Positions 43,623 through 52,392 of a DNA stretch of 64,000 nt are shown here, piece by piece; positions within the stretch are counted from its first letter, which is position 1; every line of letters begins with the position of its first letter. The DNA comes from Propionibacteriales bacterium. Its GTDB lineage: Bacteria; Actinomycetota; Actinomycetes; Propionibacteriales; Nocardioidaceae. The translations under genes and the position numbers were made by a program. The DNA lies in assembly GCA_026392465.1 (NCBI GenBank), contig JAPLCA010000006.1:45218-109217 (forward strand), written 5' to 3'. The notes beneath the pieces are model-generated. The model saw only the letters and a program-made list of their open reading frames with translations. It did not search any database and had not been told where the DNA came from.

Positions 43623-44150
43623 GTGAAGGACCGACCGAAGCCGAGCCGCGCAACAGTCCTCCACAATCTGATCGAGGAGATCCTCGCCCGAAACGACGGG
43701 CAAATCCCCACCAACATCGAAGGCACCGACACCTACTTCAACAACATCGAGGATCTCGCGAACGCGCTGCTGCTCCGCTGGCACACCCGCCTCGTGGCAT
43801 CACTAGAACGCAGCCTCGTCGACGACCCTGAAGACCGCAGGGAGGCCGTCATCGAAGCCTGGCGGCACGCCACCCGGATCTACTCGGGCGTGCGGAAGGT
43901 CATCGACGACCTCGCGGACCACCCTCCCACCGAAGAAGTTGCTCATGCCGTCCGCGCGACCGCGCACAACGACTGGGCCGCCATGGCCGTCGCCGCCGGG
44001 CTGGCCAGTGCCTTCGATGAACCAGCAGTTCGAGTCGGCCACCGTCTCGAATTGGAAGCGCGACGACGCAACATCGTGGAGCAAAGCACCGCTCGCACGC
44101 CTCGGCCGCGAACCGTGCTCGGTAAGGTCAAAGCCATGATCACCGGTTGA
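43623..44150 (+). CDS. Unknown protein in the MmpL-P450 operon (175 residues)
   Basis: Starts at GTG 43623 with AAGGAG 7 bp upstream. Helical throughout, without membrane segments: LHNLIEEILARNDGQIPTNI, ALLLRWHTRLVASLERSLVD, AVIEAWRHATRIYSGVRKVI. The organisation of short helices hints at a TetR-like or ligand-binding bundle, but I see no convincing HTH. It follows the P450 gene by 38 bp and is probably the last cistron of the exporter operon. Confidence 0.65.
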   Translation: MKDRPKPSRATVLHNLIEEILARNDGQIPTNIEGTDTYFNNIEDLANALLLRWHTRLVASLERSLVDDPEDRREAVIEAWRHATRIYSGVRKVIDDLADHPPTEEVAHAVRATAHNDWAAMAVAAGLASAFDEPAVRVGHRLELEARRRNIVEQSTARTPRPRTVLGKVKAMITG

Positions 44151-44405
44151 GGCACCAGCGCCCAGAAGCAGAGCCTGCGGCGGGTGGTCGTCCAACCACA
44201 ACGGCGTCTCTCAGCTTTGCTTCTAGCGCGGCCTCGTCCATCCACTTCGGTCGGGTCTTGGCGATGATGAGTTCGGGGTCTTCGCGCGGATGGCTTCCTC
44301 AGAAGGAGCGATGAGAACTCCCCAGAACCCGCCCATCCTGTAGTCGTTGGCGACCAAGTATTCGCCCTCCCCAAGGACGGCGGGCAGGTCGTCCCGATCG
44401 GCCAT
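44140..44405 (-). pseudogene. Small conserved actinobacterial protein, frameshifted
   Basis: ATG 44405 begins MADRDDLPAVLGEGEYLVAN, DYRMGGFWGVLIAPSEEAIR; the expected continuation DPELIIAKTRPKWMDEAALE is one frame away. A missing base in GCGAAG-ACCCCGAAC near 44280 explains the break (GCG AAG GAC CCC GAA would be in frame). The repaired protein of about 88 residues matches a common small family with an EYLVxYDYGxGGxWGV motif and unknown role. It ends at TGA 44140-44142, overlapping the gene at 43623 by 11 bp. Confidence 0.55.
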
Positions 44406-44606
44406 GCCGTGAGAATCTCGCGCCCGTCGGTCGCTCGCTCATGGCTGCCATGGGCGGGCGCATCGACTGCGTCCACTCCCCCGCCCGCCAGGAAGATCCG
44501 ACACAGGGCACGGAGCTCGACGGCCCGGAGCGATGACCCCGACTCCCTAGCAGACCCGCATCCGTTACAAGCGTGGTACAAATTGTCGAAAGTCCTCGAC
44601 GTTTGC

Positions 44607-44669
44607 GCAGGTCAGCATGGGTCAGTCAGTCAGTACTACGACATCTGATTCGCAGGTTTTCTGACCTGC
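44607..44669. repeat. Inverted repeat with GTCA tandem run in the junction region
   Basis: GCAGGTCAG (44607-44615) and CTGACCTGC (44661-44669) are exact complements around a 45-nt spacer containing GTCAGTCAGTCAGTAC. This 370-bp gene-free stretch (44406-44779) lies between the catabolic block and the restriction gene. It could be a recombination junction or a regulatory hairpin; no integrase gene is visible. Confidence 0.45.
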
Positions 44670-44680
44670 CGATAGGGGCC

Positions 44681-44731
44681 CGAAACGGCGCCTGACCTGG
44701 AGAACGTCTTCCAGCGTCAGGCGCCGTTTCG
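44681..44731. terminator. Very long hairpin after the restriction gene
   Basis: 16-bp perfect arms CGAAACGGCGCCTGAC (44681-44696) and GTCAGGCGCCGTTTCG (44716-44731) enclose a further CTGGA/TCCAG pairing with one bulge. It lies 49 bp past the stop of the minus-strand restriction gene, so factor-independent termination is the likely role. Confidence 0.8.
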
Positions 44732-44779
44732 TCGTTGTGCGTACGCAGTGCATTCCACGAGGAGCGCAACCTCGGGTTG

Positions 44780-46249
44780 CTACATCGAGAGCACTTCCTC
44801 CGGCCGTCGGTGCGTTACTGCCGTGCCGTACCCGTCGACACTGGATTCCAGGAGAGCGCCGAGATCGCCCCCATAGTTGGCCTGGGCCATCTGCCGGACT
44901 GCGCTCGCGAGCGTGCCACCTGAGATCAGCACGACCGGGTACTGGTCGTCGATGATCTCGATCTGGGCCTGTCGCGAGAAGGATCCTGTTGTGACGTACA
45001 CACCGATCCAGCCCCGTCGCAGGCGCGCCACGACACGCGCTACCTGTTCCGGCGAGATCGACGAACTGGGCTGGATGCACTTCGCTTGGCCAAGTACGAC
45101 GACAGGGGTGCTCGCCGTGAGCGAACCCATGTCAATACGTCCGACGAAGTCGACTCCCCCATCGCCCGACGACCGCGACAGCCAGCCCTCCCGGTATCGA
45201 GCCCCCGACTCACGGAGCACTTCTGCCGCCACCCTGGACGCGAGGAGCTCGAAAGCATGCTTTCGACCGTCGAAGAACGCGTACACCTGCTGCAAGACCC
45301 GGGCCTCCGCGCCGCCCGGCAGGGGCTGCTGCTCCTTGCCCGACTTCACAGCACTCGCGAGGACTCGTCGACGTACGCCAGGCACGGCAATCCGGCCTTG
45401 CTTCACCCAACGGGCCCACGCTTCGGGCGCATGGCGGAGCGCTTGCTCCGCAGTCAGGGACGGATCGCGTCGGTCGTCGATCCACCGGAGATCGATCCCG
45501 TCGATATCGCCACCGGAGACGACAGCGAGGTCGAGCACCAGGTTCGGGAAGCTGCGCCCTGACTCGGGATCGCGCTGAACTACATGCTCCAGGCGTTCGA
45601 TGATGGCGGCACCGCAGAACTCGACTTGCCCCTTGACGACAGCACGTCCTCCCCGATACACCGTGACGCTTCGGAACAGAAGGAACGGCGGGGCGAGCAG
45701 CCGTTCCTGGCGGCTGGTTCCCGCATGGAGCTGAGCCGCTTCGAGCAGGAGCCGGTTTCCCTTGGTCGCCCCCGGCAGCCCGATCGTTCCGGGCTTGTGG
45801 TCGCCGAAGTATCTGACGTGCCCATGGTCGAGATCGAACTCGTCATGCCACGGGTTGGTCTCGTGGCCCGCCTTCCAAGGACTGGATCGGATGGCGATGA
45901 GAGAGCGTCGGATTCCGTCAGGACCAGCGACCTCGGCAGGCGAATTGATGCCCGCTTCGAGCATCACCATCGGGCGTCCAAGTTCCGCCGGGCTCATCAG
46001 CCAGTGATAGTTCAGAAGTCCATCGTGCTCGACGTCAATCTGGTTGGCTTTGCGGGGGTAGCGGAGTTGGTCATGCAAGAACACCTGGCGTGGGCTTGGC
46101 TCACCCGAACGGTGCGGCCATACGATGTCGACGCGCGACCGGTCCATTCGCAGTTCCTCTCCAGGCAGTCTCCAGGGATGCTTGTACAAGCTATCGAGCG
46201 TCGCCCCTTTGCGAACCGACAATGGCCACCAGCGGTCGAGTCTCTGCAA
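44780..46249 (-). CDS. AspBHI-like modification-dependent restriction endonuclease
   Basis: A 489-residue protein with an N-terminal DNA-recognition domain of the AspBHI type (RYFGDHKPGTIGLPGATKGN). Its C-terminal Mrr-like PD-(D/E)xK nuclease domain has DGGVDFVGR with D367 and QAK at 388-390, so the catalytic site is intact. Family enzymes cut DNA carrying methylated or hydroxymethylated cytosine and need no companion methyltransferase; none is visible here. Start TTG 46249 is the only start codon between an upstream stop and the conserved N-terminus. It is divergent from the MazG-like gene. Together they look like a small defence island. Confidence 0.8.
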   Translation of the reverse strand: MQRLDRWWPLSVRKGATLDSLYKHPWRLPGEELRMDRSRVDIVWPHRSGEPSPRQVFLHDQLRYPRKANQIDVEHDGLLNYHWLMSPAELGRPMVMLEAGINSPAEVAGPDGIRRSLIAIRSSPWKAGHETNPWHDEFDLDHGHVRYFGDHKPGTIGLPGATKGNRLLLEAAQLHAGTSRQERLLAPPFLLFRSVTVYRGGRAVVKGQVEFCGAAIIERLEHVVQRDPESGRSFPNLVLDLAVVSGGDIDGIDLRWIDDRRDPSLTAEQALRHAPEAWARWVKQGRIAVPGVRRRVLASAVKSGKEQQPLPGGAEARVLQQVYAFFDGRKHAFELLASRVAAEVLRESGARYREGWLSRSSGDGGVDFVGRIDMGSLTASTPVVVLGQAKCIQPSSSISPEQVARVVARLRRGWIGVYVTTGSFSRQAQIEIIDDQYPVVLISGGTLASAVRQMAQANYGGDLGALLESSVDGYGTAVTHRRPEEVLSM

Positions 46250-46405
46250 GTTGCGTGCATCAGACGCAGTGAAGCCACGCGACCACTATGTCGTCGGCGG
46301 CGTCAGAAGCGGTGGCCTTGGGACCGGACATACGAACAGCGCTCCCAGGACGCCGCGATACCGATCTTCCGGCCGTCAGGGCTCGACGATGGTTAGGCTC
46401 GGCCC

Positions 46406-46732
46406 ATGGCCAGCGACGAGGTGCTCCGCTCATTGCGAGAGTTCGTGGCCGAACGCGACTGGGCACAGTTCCACACGCCCGCAAGCCTGGCGCGAAGCAT
46501 CGTCATCGAGTCGGCGGAGCTGCTCGAGCACTTCCAGTGGGACGAGGAGCACGACCGCCAGACCGTGCTCGACGAGCTCGCAGACGTGGCGACCTACGCC
46601 CTGCTTCTCGCCGACGCGCTCGACGCGGATCTCGACGAGGTGGTCCTGGCGAAGCTCGAGCGGACGAAGGCGAAGTACCCGGTCGAGAAGGCGCGCGGAC
46701 GGAGCACGAAGTATGACCAGCTCCAAGATTGA
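46406..46732 (+). CDS. MazG-like nucleotide pyrophosphohydrolase
   Basis: A 108-residue all-helical MazG/dCTPase-like protein. Metal-binding acidic motifs are ESAELLEHFQW (E35, E38) and LDELADVATYALLLAD (E57, D60), the complete ExxE...ExxD set. It would hydrolyse a nucleoside triphosphate to the monophosphate and pyrophosphate. ATG 46406 begins MASDEVLRSLREFVAERDWA. Its last 20 bp overlap the start of the helicase gene, so the products are made together. In defence contexts such enzymes deplete or clean up nucleotides (inference). Confidence 0.85.
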   Translation: MASDEVLRSLREFVAERDWAQFHTPASLARSIVIESAELLEHFQWDEEHDRQTVLDELADVATYALLLADALDADLDEVVLAKLERTKAKYPVEKARGRSTKYDQLQD

Positions 46733-48440
46733 GAAAGCGTCCTTCGACGCGTCCGGCATCCACAGCTGGACGCGCGCGGACGGACGGCACGACAACTGGC
46801 CCGTCGTCTATGCGATCACCGGGTCCAGGCACGTGTACGTCGGCGAGTCGGTCAACGCGGCAACCAGGATGTTCCAGCACCTCAGGTCGCCGAAGGCGAC
46901 GCTGCTCGACGAGTTTCGCGTGGTGCTCGACGACACGTTCAACAAGTCGGTCTGCCTCGACCTCGAGACGTACCTGATCCGCGCACTCAACGCCGATCAG
47001 ACCTTCACCGTGCTCAACAAGCAGTCGAGCGCCAGGAACAGCAACTACTACGACCGGTCCCACTACCGCGAGAAGTTCGCGACCATCTTCGAGTCGCTCC
47101 GTGCCGAGGGGCTCTTCAGGAGCGACCTCGAGAAGATCGAGAACAGCAACCTCTTCAAGCTGTCGCCGTTCGTGTCACTGACGCCGACCCAGGCCTCGGC
47201 GGTCGAGGCGATCGTCGCGATCATCCGGCAGGCAGCAGGTGGTCGATCAGAGCCAGTGGTCGTCCAGGGAGATCCCGGCACGGGCAAGACGATCGTCGGC
47301 ATCTTCCTCGCCAAGCTCCTGGCCGACCTGCGTCGGCCTCGGGACGCACACCTCGACGCGGACACCTTCGTCGAGGAGGAGCTCGGAGGCGACGAACCAC
47401 TCGGCGACCTGAGCATCGGCTTCGTCGTGCCGCAACAGTCGCTGCGCGAGACGATCCGTAGCGTGTTCAGGGCGACGCCAGCGCTGAGCGACGTGCCTGT
47501 CCTGACGCCCTTCGACGTCGCTGAGTCCGACGACGACTTCGACGTGCTCATCGTCGACGAGGCGCACCGTCTCCAGCAGTTCTCCGGCAGCCTGCAGATG
47601 CTGAGCAGTCGCTACCGCGAGATCAACCGTCGCCTGTTCCCGGGCGACGAGGAGGGTATCGAGCACACACAGCTCGACTGGATCAAGGCTCGAAGCCGGG
47701 TCCCCGTGCTGCTGCTCGACGACAAGCAGACGGTGCGGCCGATGTCGGACCTGCCGGCCGTCACGGTGACGGCACTGGTCGAGACAGCCAAGCACGACGA
47801 CCGGCACGTGCGCCTTTGGACCCAGATGCGGACCCTCGCTGGAGAGGCCTACACCGACTACGTCGCTGACGTGCTGCGAGGGGCAGCCGTGCACCGGATC
47901 GAGTTCCCCGACTACGACCTCCGTCTCTACGACGACCTTCGCGAGATGCGCGAGGACATCATGTCGCGCGACGCCGACCACGGACTCTCTCGCGTGCTCG
48001 CCGGCTTCGCCTGGCCCTGGGTCAGCAAGAAGGACAAGCGGCGACCCGACATCGAGATCGACGGCCTCCAGCTGTTCTGGAACCGCACCGACAAGGACTG
48101 GATCAACTCACGCACTGCGCTGGAGGAAGTGGGGTGCATCCACACGAGCCAGGGCTACGATCTCAACTACGCCGGGGTGATCATCGGCCACGAGCTGCGC
48201 TGGAACGTCGCCACCGATCGCCCGGAGTTCGTCAGGTCCAGCTACCACGACCGCAACGGACGTGCGAACAACACGACGCTGGGCCAGACCTACACCGACG
48301 ACGACCTCCTGGAGTACGTCATCAACATCTACCGGGTCCTGCTCACCCGAGGCATCCGAGGCACCTACGTCTACGTGTGCGACCCCGCGCTGCGTGAGCA
48401 GCTCCGCACCTACTTCCCCCCGCCGCCCCGTCGCGCCTGA
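46713..48440 (+). CDS. GIY-YIG nuclease-SF1 helicase (DUF2075) fusion
   Basis: A 575-residue fusion. A GIY-YIG endonuclease-like domain (about residues 28-110) contains WPVVYAITGSRHVYVGESVN, with downstream Glu in DLETYLIRAL. A DUF2075-type superfamily 1 helicase/ATPase follows: Walker A QGDPGTGKTIVG (Lys 192), Walker B VLIVDEAHRLQQF (near 282), and the C-terminal TSQGYDLNYAGVIIGHEL with motif-VI-like ILLTRGIRGTYVYV. It overlaps the MazG-like gene by 20 bp. Combining nuclease, helicase and nucleotide hydrolase beside a modification-dependent restriction enzyme suggests antiphage function. Start ATG 46713 (MTSSKIEKASFDASG). Confidence 0.87.
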   Translation: MTSSKIEKASFDASGIHSWTRADGRHDNWPVVYAITGSRHVYVGESVNAATRMFQHLRSPKATLLDEFRVVLDDTFNKSVCLDLETYLIRALNADQTFTVLNKQSSARNSNYYDRSHYREKFATIFESLRAEGLFRSDLEKIENSNLFKLSPFVSLTPTQASAVEAIVAIIRQAAGGRSEPVVVQGDPGTGKTIVGIFLAKLLADLRRPRDAHLDADTFVEEELGGDEPLGDLSIGFVVPQQSLRETIRSVFRATPALSDVPVLTPFDVAESDDDFDVLIVDEAHRLQQFSGSLQMLSSRYREINRRLFPGDEEGIEHTQLDWIKARSRVPVLLLDDKQTVRPMSDLPAVTVTALVETAKHDDRHVRLWTQMRTLAGEAYTDYVADVLRGAAVHRIEFPDYDLRLYDDLREMREDIMSRDADHGLSRVLAGFAWPWVSKKDKRRPDIEIDGLQLFWNRTDKDWINSRTALEEVGCIHTSQGYDLNYAGVIIGHELRWNVATDRPEFVRSSYHDRNGRANNTTLGQTYTDDDLLEYVINIYRVLLTRGIRGTYVYVCDPALREQLRTYFPPPPRRA

Positions 48441-48520
48441 GCGACGCGCACATCGCTCGCCTCTGCCGCAGGCCTTTCCCGGCACTGCCCACGCGCGCCA
48501 CCAGGCTCGACCTGCCAGGG

Positions 48521-49213
48521 TCAGTGGAGCCGCTCGGCCAGCTCGTCGAGGGAGGCCACCTCGACGTCGGGCGCCCGGAAGTGTGCGGGATAGCTGGCAC
48601 CCGACCGGTTGAGCCAGGCGGTCCGCAGGCCGGCGCGGGAAGCGCCGTCGATGTCCCACGGGTGCACCGCGACGAGCATCGCCTCCTCCGGCGCGACCCC
48701 GCACTGGTCGAGCGCGTGCCGGTACGCCTGCTCGGCGGGCTTCCAGGCCCCGGCATCGTCCGCCGACAACAAGGCCTCGAGCAACCGCCGCACCCCGGCG
48801 CGCTCGAGCAGGGCCGCGGCGACCGACGTCGCCCCGTTCGACAGCGTCACGAGCCGGACGCCCAGCGCCTCGAGCGCCCGCAGGCCCCCCGGGACGTCGT
48901 CGTGGACGGACAGCTCCCCCATCCCCGAGAGGACGTGGTCGACGGCCTCCTCGACTCCGCGATCGAGGCTCGACCCGTACAGCGTCGTCCGCAAGATCTC
49001 TGCGGCCACGTCAGCGAACGCGGCCTCCGCCCCGCAGGCTGCGAGCGCGAACCCGTCCCGCAGCACCTGCGCGAACCAGAGCTGCGCCTGATGCGCCGGA
49101 GCGCCGATGTCCTCGAAACGCGCCGCCATCGGACTCATGTCCGAGAGGGTCTCGTTCACGTCGAAGACCAGGACCTCCGGTCGTGCCCCTGCCACTGTCC
49201 GCGCACTCTCCAC
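48521..49213 (-). CDS. HAD-superfamily hydrolase (haloacid dehalogenase type II-like)
   Basis: A 230-residue soluble hydrolase. Motif I is VLVFDVNETLSDM with the nucleophilic Asp, motif II LVTLSNGAT, and the C-terminal motif VHPWDIDGASRAGLRTAWLN. It resembles L-2-haloacid dehalogenases, but many actinobacterial members have no known substrate. Starts at GTG 49213. It is the first gene to the right of the putative defence island and looks like ordinary chromosomal content. Confidence 0.85.
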   Translation of the reverse strand: MESARTVAGARPEVLVFDVNETLSDMSPMAARFEDIGAPAHQAQLWFAQVLRDGFALAACGAEAAFADVAAEILRTTLYGSSLDRGVEEAVDHVLSGMGELSVHDDVPGGLRALEALGVRLVTLSNGATSVAAALLERAGVRRLLEALLSADDAGAWKPAEQAYRHALDQCGVAPEEAMLVAVHPWDIDGASRAGLRTAWLNRSGASYPAHFRAPDVEVASLDELAERLH

Positions 49214-49417
49214 CAGGTCGATCGTAGTTCTCAGACCGCCGGACGCATCTCGCGATCAGACGGTCGAGGTCGCGCAGCGACGGCGCGGCCGACCTCGCCG
49301 TCACCGACCTGCAACCCGCCGACCCTGGACGTCTGTGCGACCCCTGTGGTGGGGTGGGACGGTCGGTCTCAGCGCCACGTTCACGTGGCCGCCGACAGTT
49401 CCTAGGGGGGACAGCAC

Positions 49418-50941
49418 GTGAACACAGGTATGTCTCGAGCCCGGCGCGGGCTCGCCGTCGGGGCCGCCGCCCTCACGCTCGGCGTCGTCGCGACCACGCT
49501 CACCAGCGCCGGCGCGGCGACCACGGAGAAGTCCACGCCCGTACCGGTCGCGACGCCCGAGGGGCAGGTGAGCGCCTACGTCGTCAACGCCAAGAAGGCG
49601 AACGCCAAGGGCACCGCCGACGCGCGCAAGGTCGTGCAGAAGGCCGGCGGCACGGTCGTGCAGGCGTGGCCGCAGATCGGTGTCGTGATCGCGCAGTCGA
49701 CGCACGCCGACTTCCGCGCCGACGTCTACCGCCTCGGCCGCACCAGCGTCACCTCCGTCGGCACCACCCGCACCGTCGCCGTCAGCGAGCGCGCCGAGCA
49801 GGCGTCCACCCTGCGCCAGTCGGCGCGGAGCCGCTCCACCGAGCGTGCCGAGCTGAAGGGCGAGTTCGCGAACACGCCCCAGAAGTACGTCAAGCCCGAC
49901 CCGCGCGAGGGCGAGCAGTGGGACATGGCGCACATCAAGGCCGACCATGCCCACGAGATCACCGACGGCTCCCGCAAGGTGCTCGTCGGCGTCCTCGACA
50001 GCGGCATCGACGCCGACCACCCCGACCTCGCGGCCAACATCGACGTCGACAACTCCGTCAACTGCACCGACGGCGGCGCCGTCGACCGCTCGCCCACCGG
50101 CTGGCAGCCGACCACCAGCGACCACGGCACCCACGTGGCCGGCACCATCGGCGCCGCCCGCAACGGCGTCGGCATCACCGGCGTCGCGCCGAACGTGCGC
50201 ATGGCGTCGGTCAAGGTCGTCAACGACGACGGCTTCATCTACCCCGAGTACGCCATCTGTGGCTTCATGTGGTCCGGCCTGCGCGGCATGGACGTCACCA
50301 ACAACAGCTACTACATCGACCCGTTCGAGTTCTGGTGCCAGGACCAGGCCAACCAGGCCGCCGTCGTCGAGGCCGTCGGCCGCGCGGTCACCTGGTCGAC
50401 GAAGAAGGGCACCGTGCACGTCGCGGCGGCCGGCAATGCCGCCTACGACCTCGCCAACAAGACGACCAGCGCCAGCAGCCCGAACGACAGCACCCCGATC
50501 GAGCGCACCATCAACAACGGCTGCCTCGACATCCCCACCGAGCTGCCCGAGGTCGTCACCGTCTCCTCGTACGCGCAGATCGGCACGTCGAACGAGACGC
50601 AGCTGTCGTCGTTCTCCAACCGGGGCAAGAACGTCATCGACGTCGCCGCGCCCGGTTCGCGCATCCTCTCGACGATCGTCAAGGACAACGGCTACGGCCT
50701 CAAGAACGGCACGTCGATGGCGACGCCGCACGTGGCCGGCGTCGCCGCGCTGATGAAGTCCAAGCACCCCGGCTGGCGGCCGGCGCGCGTCGTCCAGCAG
50801 CTGAAGGCCCAGGCCGACGAGCGACCCTGCGCACCCCAGCAGACCAGCTCGTCCCCGGGCGCGCTCTGCACCGGGACGCCGTCGAACAACAGCTACGCGG
50901 GGCATGGCATGGTCGACGCGCTCGACGCCGTCCGTCGCTGA
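49418..50941 (+). CDS. Secreted subtilisin-like serine protease (S8 family)
   Basis: A 507-residue exported protease with a signal peptide in the first 35 or so residues (GLAVGAAALTLGVVATTLTS, AGAA). A prodomain-like region reaches about residue 180. The catalytic core has D194 (GVLDSGIDADHPD), H236 (SDHGTHVAGTIG) and S433 (GTSMATPHVAGVAAL). All three catalytic residues are intact. The start GTG 49418 follows GGGGGGACA. A strong terminator follows the gene. It is expected to act outside the cell. Confidence 0.95.
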   Translation: MNTGMSRARRGLAVGAAALTLGVVATTLTSAGAATTEKSTPVPVATPEGQVSAYVVNAKKANAKGTADARKVVQKAGGTVVQAWPQIGVVIAQSTHADFRADVYRLGRTSVTSVGTTRTVAVSERAEQASTLRQSARSRSTERAELKGEFANTPQKYVKPDPREGEQWDMAHIKADHAHEITDGSRKVLVGVLDSGIDADHPDLAANIDVDNSVNCTDGGAVDRSPTGWQPTTSDHGTHVAGTIGAARNGVGITGVAPNVRMASVKVVNDDGFIYPEYAICGFMWSGLRGMDVTNNSYYIDPFEFWCQDQANQAAVVEAVGRAVTWSTKKGTVHVAAAGNAAYDLANKTTSASSPNDSTPIERTINNGCLDIPTELPEVVTVSSYAQIGTSNETQLSSFSNRGKNVIDVAAPGSRILSTIVKDNGYGLKNGTSMATPHVAGVAALMKSKHPGWRPARVVQQLKAQADERPCAPQQTSSSPGALCTGTPSNNSYAGHGMVDALDAVRR

Positions 50942-50956
50942 CGCAGCACCACGACG

Positions 50957-50991
50957 CAGCGGCCCCCGAGCATCTCGCTCGGGGGCCGCTG
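50957..50991. terminator. Strong terminator after the subtilase gene
   Basis: 15-bp perfect arms CAGCGGCCCCCGAGC (50957-50971) and GCTCGGGGGCCGCTG (50977-50991) enclose the loop ATCTC, 16 bp after the stop. The outer bases ACGA/TCGT extend it further. Confidence 0.9.
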
Positions 50992-51065
50992 TCGTGCGGC
51001 GGGCCCGTCGGAACGCGTTCCGCAGGACGAGGCCTGGTCCGCCCCAGCGGCTCTACGCTGCGCTC

Positions 51066-51413
51066 ATGCGCCTCGCCCGCCTCGTCGCCGTCGCCCTCGG
51101 GTCCGTCGTGCTGGCCGGCTGCAGCGGCACGACCACGGCCCAGATCGAGGAGTCCATGGCCGACGACCTCCGCTACGGGACGGAGGGCGCGGCGTGGTTG
51201 ATCTCCCGCTACGGCATGCACGCCGACGTCCGCGACGTCGACGTCACCTGCGAGGAGCTCGGCCTTCTCACCGACACAGGCGACTCGCTGCGCTGCGAGG
51301 CCCACGTCGAGTACACCGACGGCCGCACCCTCACGGCACCCTTCGACGCCGAGTTCCGCGTCGACGGCGTGTTCCCTCGCCTCCTGGAGGACCCGACGGC
51401 GACGGCAGGCTGA
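51066..51413 (+). CDS. Small secreted lipoprotein (DUF4333-like)
   Basis: A 115-residue lipoprotein. The lipobox VVLAGCS puts the acylated Cys at about residue 19, followed by a flexible Thr-rich stretch and a compact domain with one Cys pair (VDVTCEELG, DSLRCEAHV). This pattern matches DUF4333 of actinobacteria; function unknown. ATG 51066 (MRLARLVAVALGSVVLAG) is chosen because it begins the signal sequence; the longer frame upstream runs through the terminator. Confidence 0.8.
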   Translation: MRLARLVAVALGSVVLAGCSGTTTAQIEESMADDLRYGTEGAAWLISRYGMHADVRDVDVTCEELGLLTDTGDSLRCEAHVEYTDGRTLTAPFDAEFRVDGVFPRLLEDPTATAG

Positions 51414-51432
51414 GCGACCTGCTGGACGTTCG

Positions 51433-51870
51433 TCAGCCGATCCGCTCGGTCAGGGAGACGATGATCCCCTCCGGACCGCGGACGTAGGCCATCAGCCACG
51501 TCCCCTCGTGCTCGCCGACGTCGCCCACGAGCGCGTAGCCCTCCTCGTCGAGGCGCGCGACGGTCGCGCGCAGGTCGCTGATCTCCAGGCACACCGCCCG
51601 CAGGCCCACCGCGTGCGGCGGCGCCGGCACCGTCAACACGTGTCCTGGACGGTCGTACCGCGACACCTCCAACGCTCCCCCGCCACCGGGCGGGCGAAGC
51701 CAGACGGTCTCGGTGCGGGCGTCGTGGAGACCGACGACGGTGTCGAGGAACTCGCCCTCGATCGTCATGCGTTCGGCGAGCTCGAGTCCGAGGCTGGTGA
51801 AGAAGGCGACCGTGCGGTTGAGGTCGGCCACGGTCAGGTTCACGTGGTCCAGGCGGGGCAGCGACGACAT
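51433..51870 (-). CDS. VOC/glyoxalase-fold protein
   Basis: A 145-residue vicinal-oxygen-chelate protein with two beta-alpha-beta-beta-beta modules (PRLDHVNLTVADLNRTVAFF at the start, GLRAVCLEISDLRATVARLD in the middle). Metal-ligand residues appear as H9 in DHVNLT and a Glu in the final strands (YVRGPEGIIVSLTERI). It may act on a small metabolite or bind a drug; specificity cannot be told. It is convergent with the lipoprotein gene. Confidence 0.82.
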   Translation of the reverse strand: MSSLPRLDHVNLTVADLNRTVAFFTSLGLELAERMTIEGEFLDTVVGLHDARTETVWLRPPGGGGALEVSRYDRPGHVLTVPAPPHAVGLRAVCLEISDLRATVARLDEEGYALVGDVGEHEGTWLMAYVRGPEGIIVSLTERIG

Positions 51871-51960
51871 CCCTCATCCACGCCCCGCGGGACCTGTCGT
51901 GTCAAGCACCTAGGCTGGCCGACGAGCACCGGGCACCGAGGGAGCACCGAGGGAGCACCC

Positions 51961-52383
51961 ATGGACGACGTCACGATCGAGGACCTCACCGAGGCCGAGC
52001 ACCAGTGGCTCCAGGCCCTGCAGCGCGGGCTCGTGCAGAGGGGCGTGAAGGACGCCGCGACGCTCTGCGCCGTGTTCCTCGAGGCACGTGAGGCGTGGTG
52101 GGACCTGCCCGCCGCGGAACGTCCCGACCCGAACCCCACGATCAACGCGTTCGGCGCCGGCATCGGCCAGCTGTTCGTCGACGACCTCGGGCTGCGCTGG
52201 GCGCTCGTCACCGACCAGCACGGTAGCGAGCTCGGCGTCGTCGGCGAGCCGTCACTCGTGCTCTACCCGACCAACGCCGTGGCGAAGCGGTGGTCGGGCG
52301 AGAACCAGTCGACGCTGGAGGACTACCTCGTGCAGGTCAGCGAGGCCGTGCGCGACCTGCAGGCGCCCCGGCACGATCGCTGA
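51961..52383 (+). CDS. DUF3806 protein
   Basis: A 140-residue soluble protein with the DUF3806 core (NAFGAGIGQLFVDDLGLRWA, LVTDQHGSELGVVGEPSLV). ATG 51961 follows GGGAGCACC. It stops 9 bp before the convergent Ser/Thr kinase gene. Biological role unknown. Confidence 0.8.
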   Translation: MDDVTIEDLTEAEHQWLQALQRGLVQRGVKDAATLCAVFLEAREAWWDLPAAERPDPNPTINAFGAGIGQLFVDDLGLRWALVTDQHGSELGVVGEPSLVLYPTNAVAKRWSGENQSTLEDYLVQVSEAVRDLQAPRHDR

Positions 52384-52392
52384 CCGGCGTCG

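Noticed and set aside
44780..46249. Classical restriction-modification system
   Set aside because: No methyltransferase gene lies near the nuclease; the AspBHI-like N-terminal domain fits a modification-dependent enzyme that needs none.
49301..50905. 534-residue minus-strand frame across the subtilase
   Set aside because: Antisense to a gene with all catalytic residues; Val/Gly/Asp repeats are mirror effects of GC3 codons.
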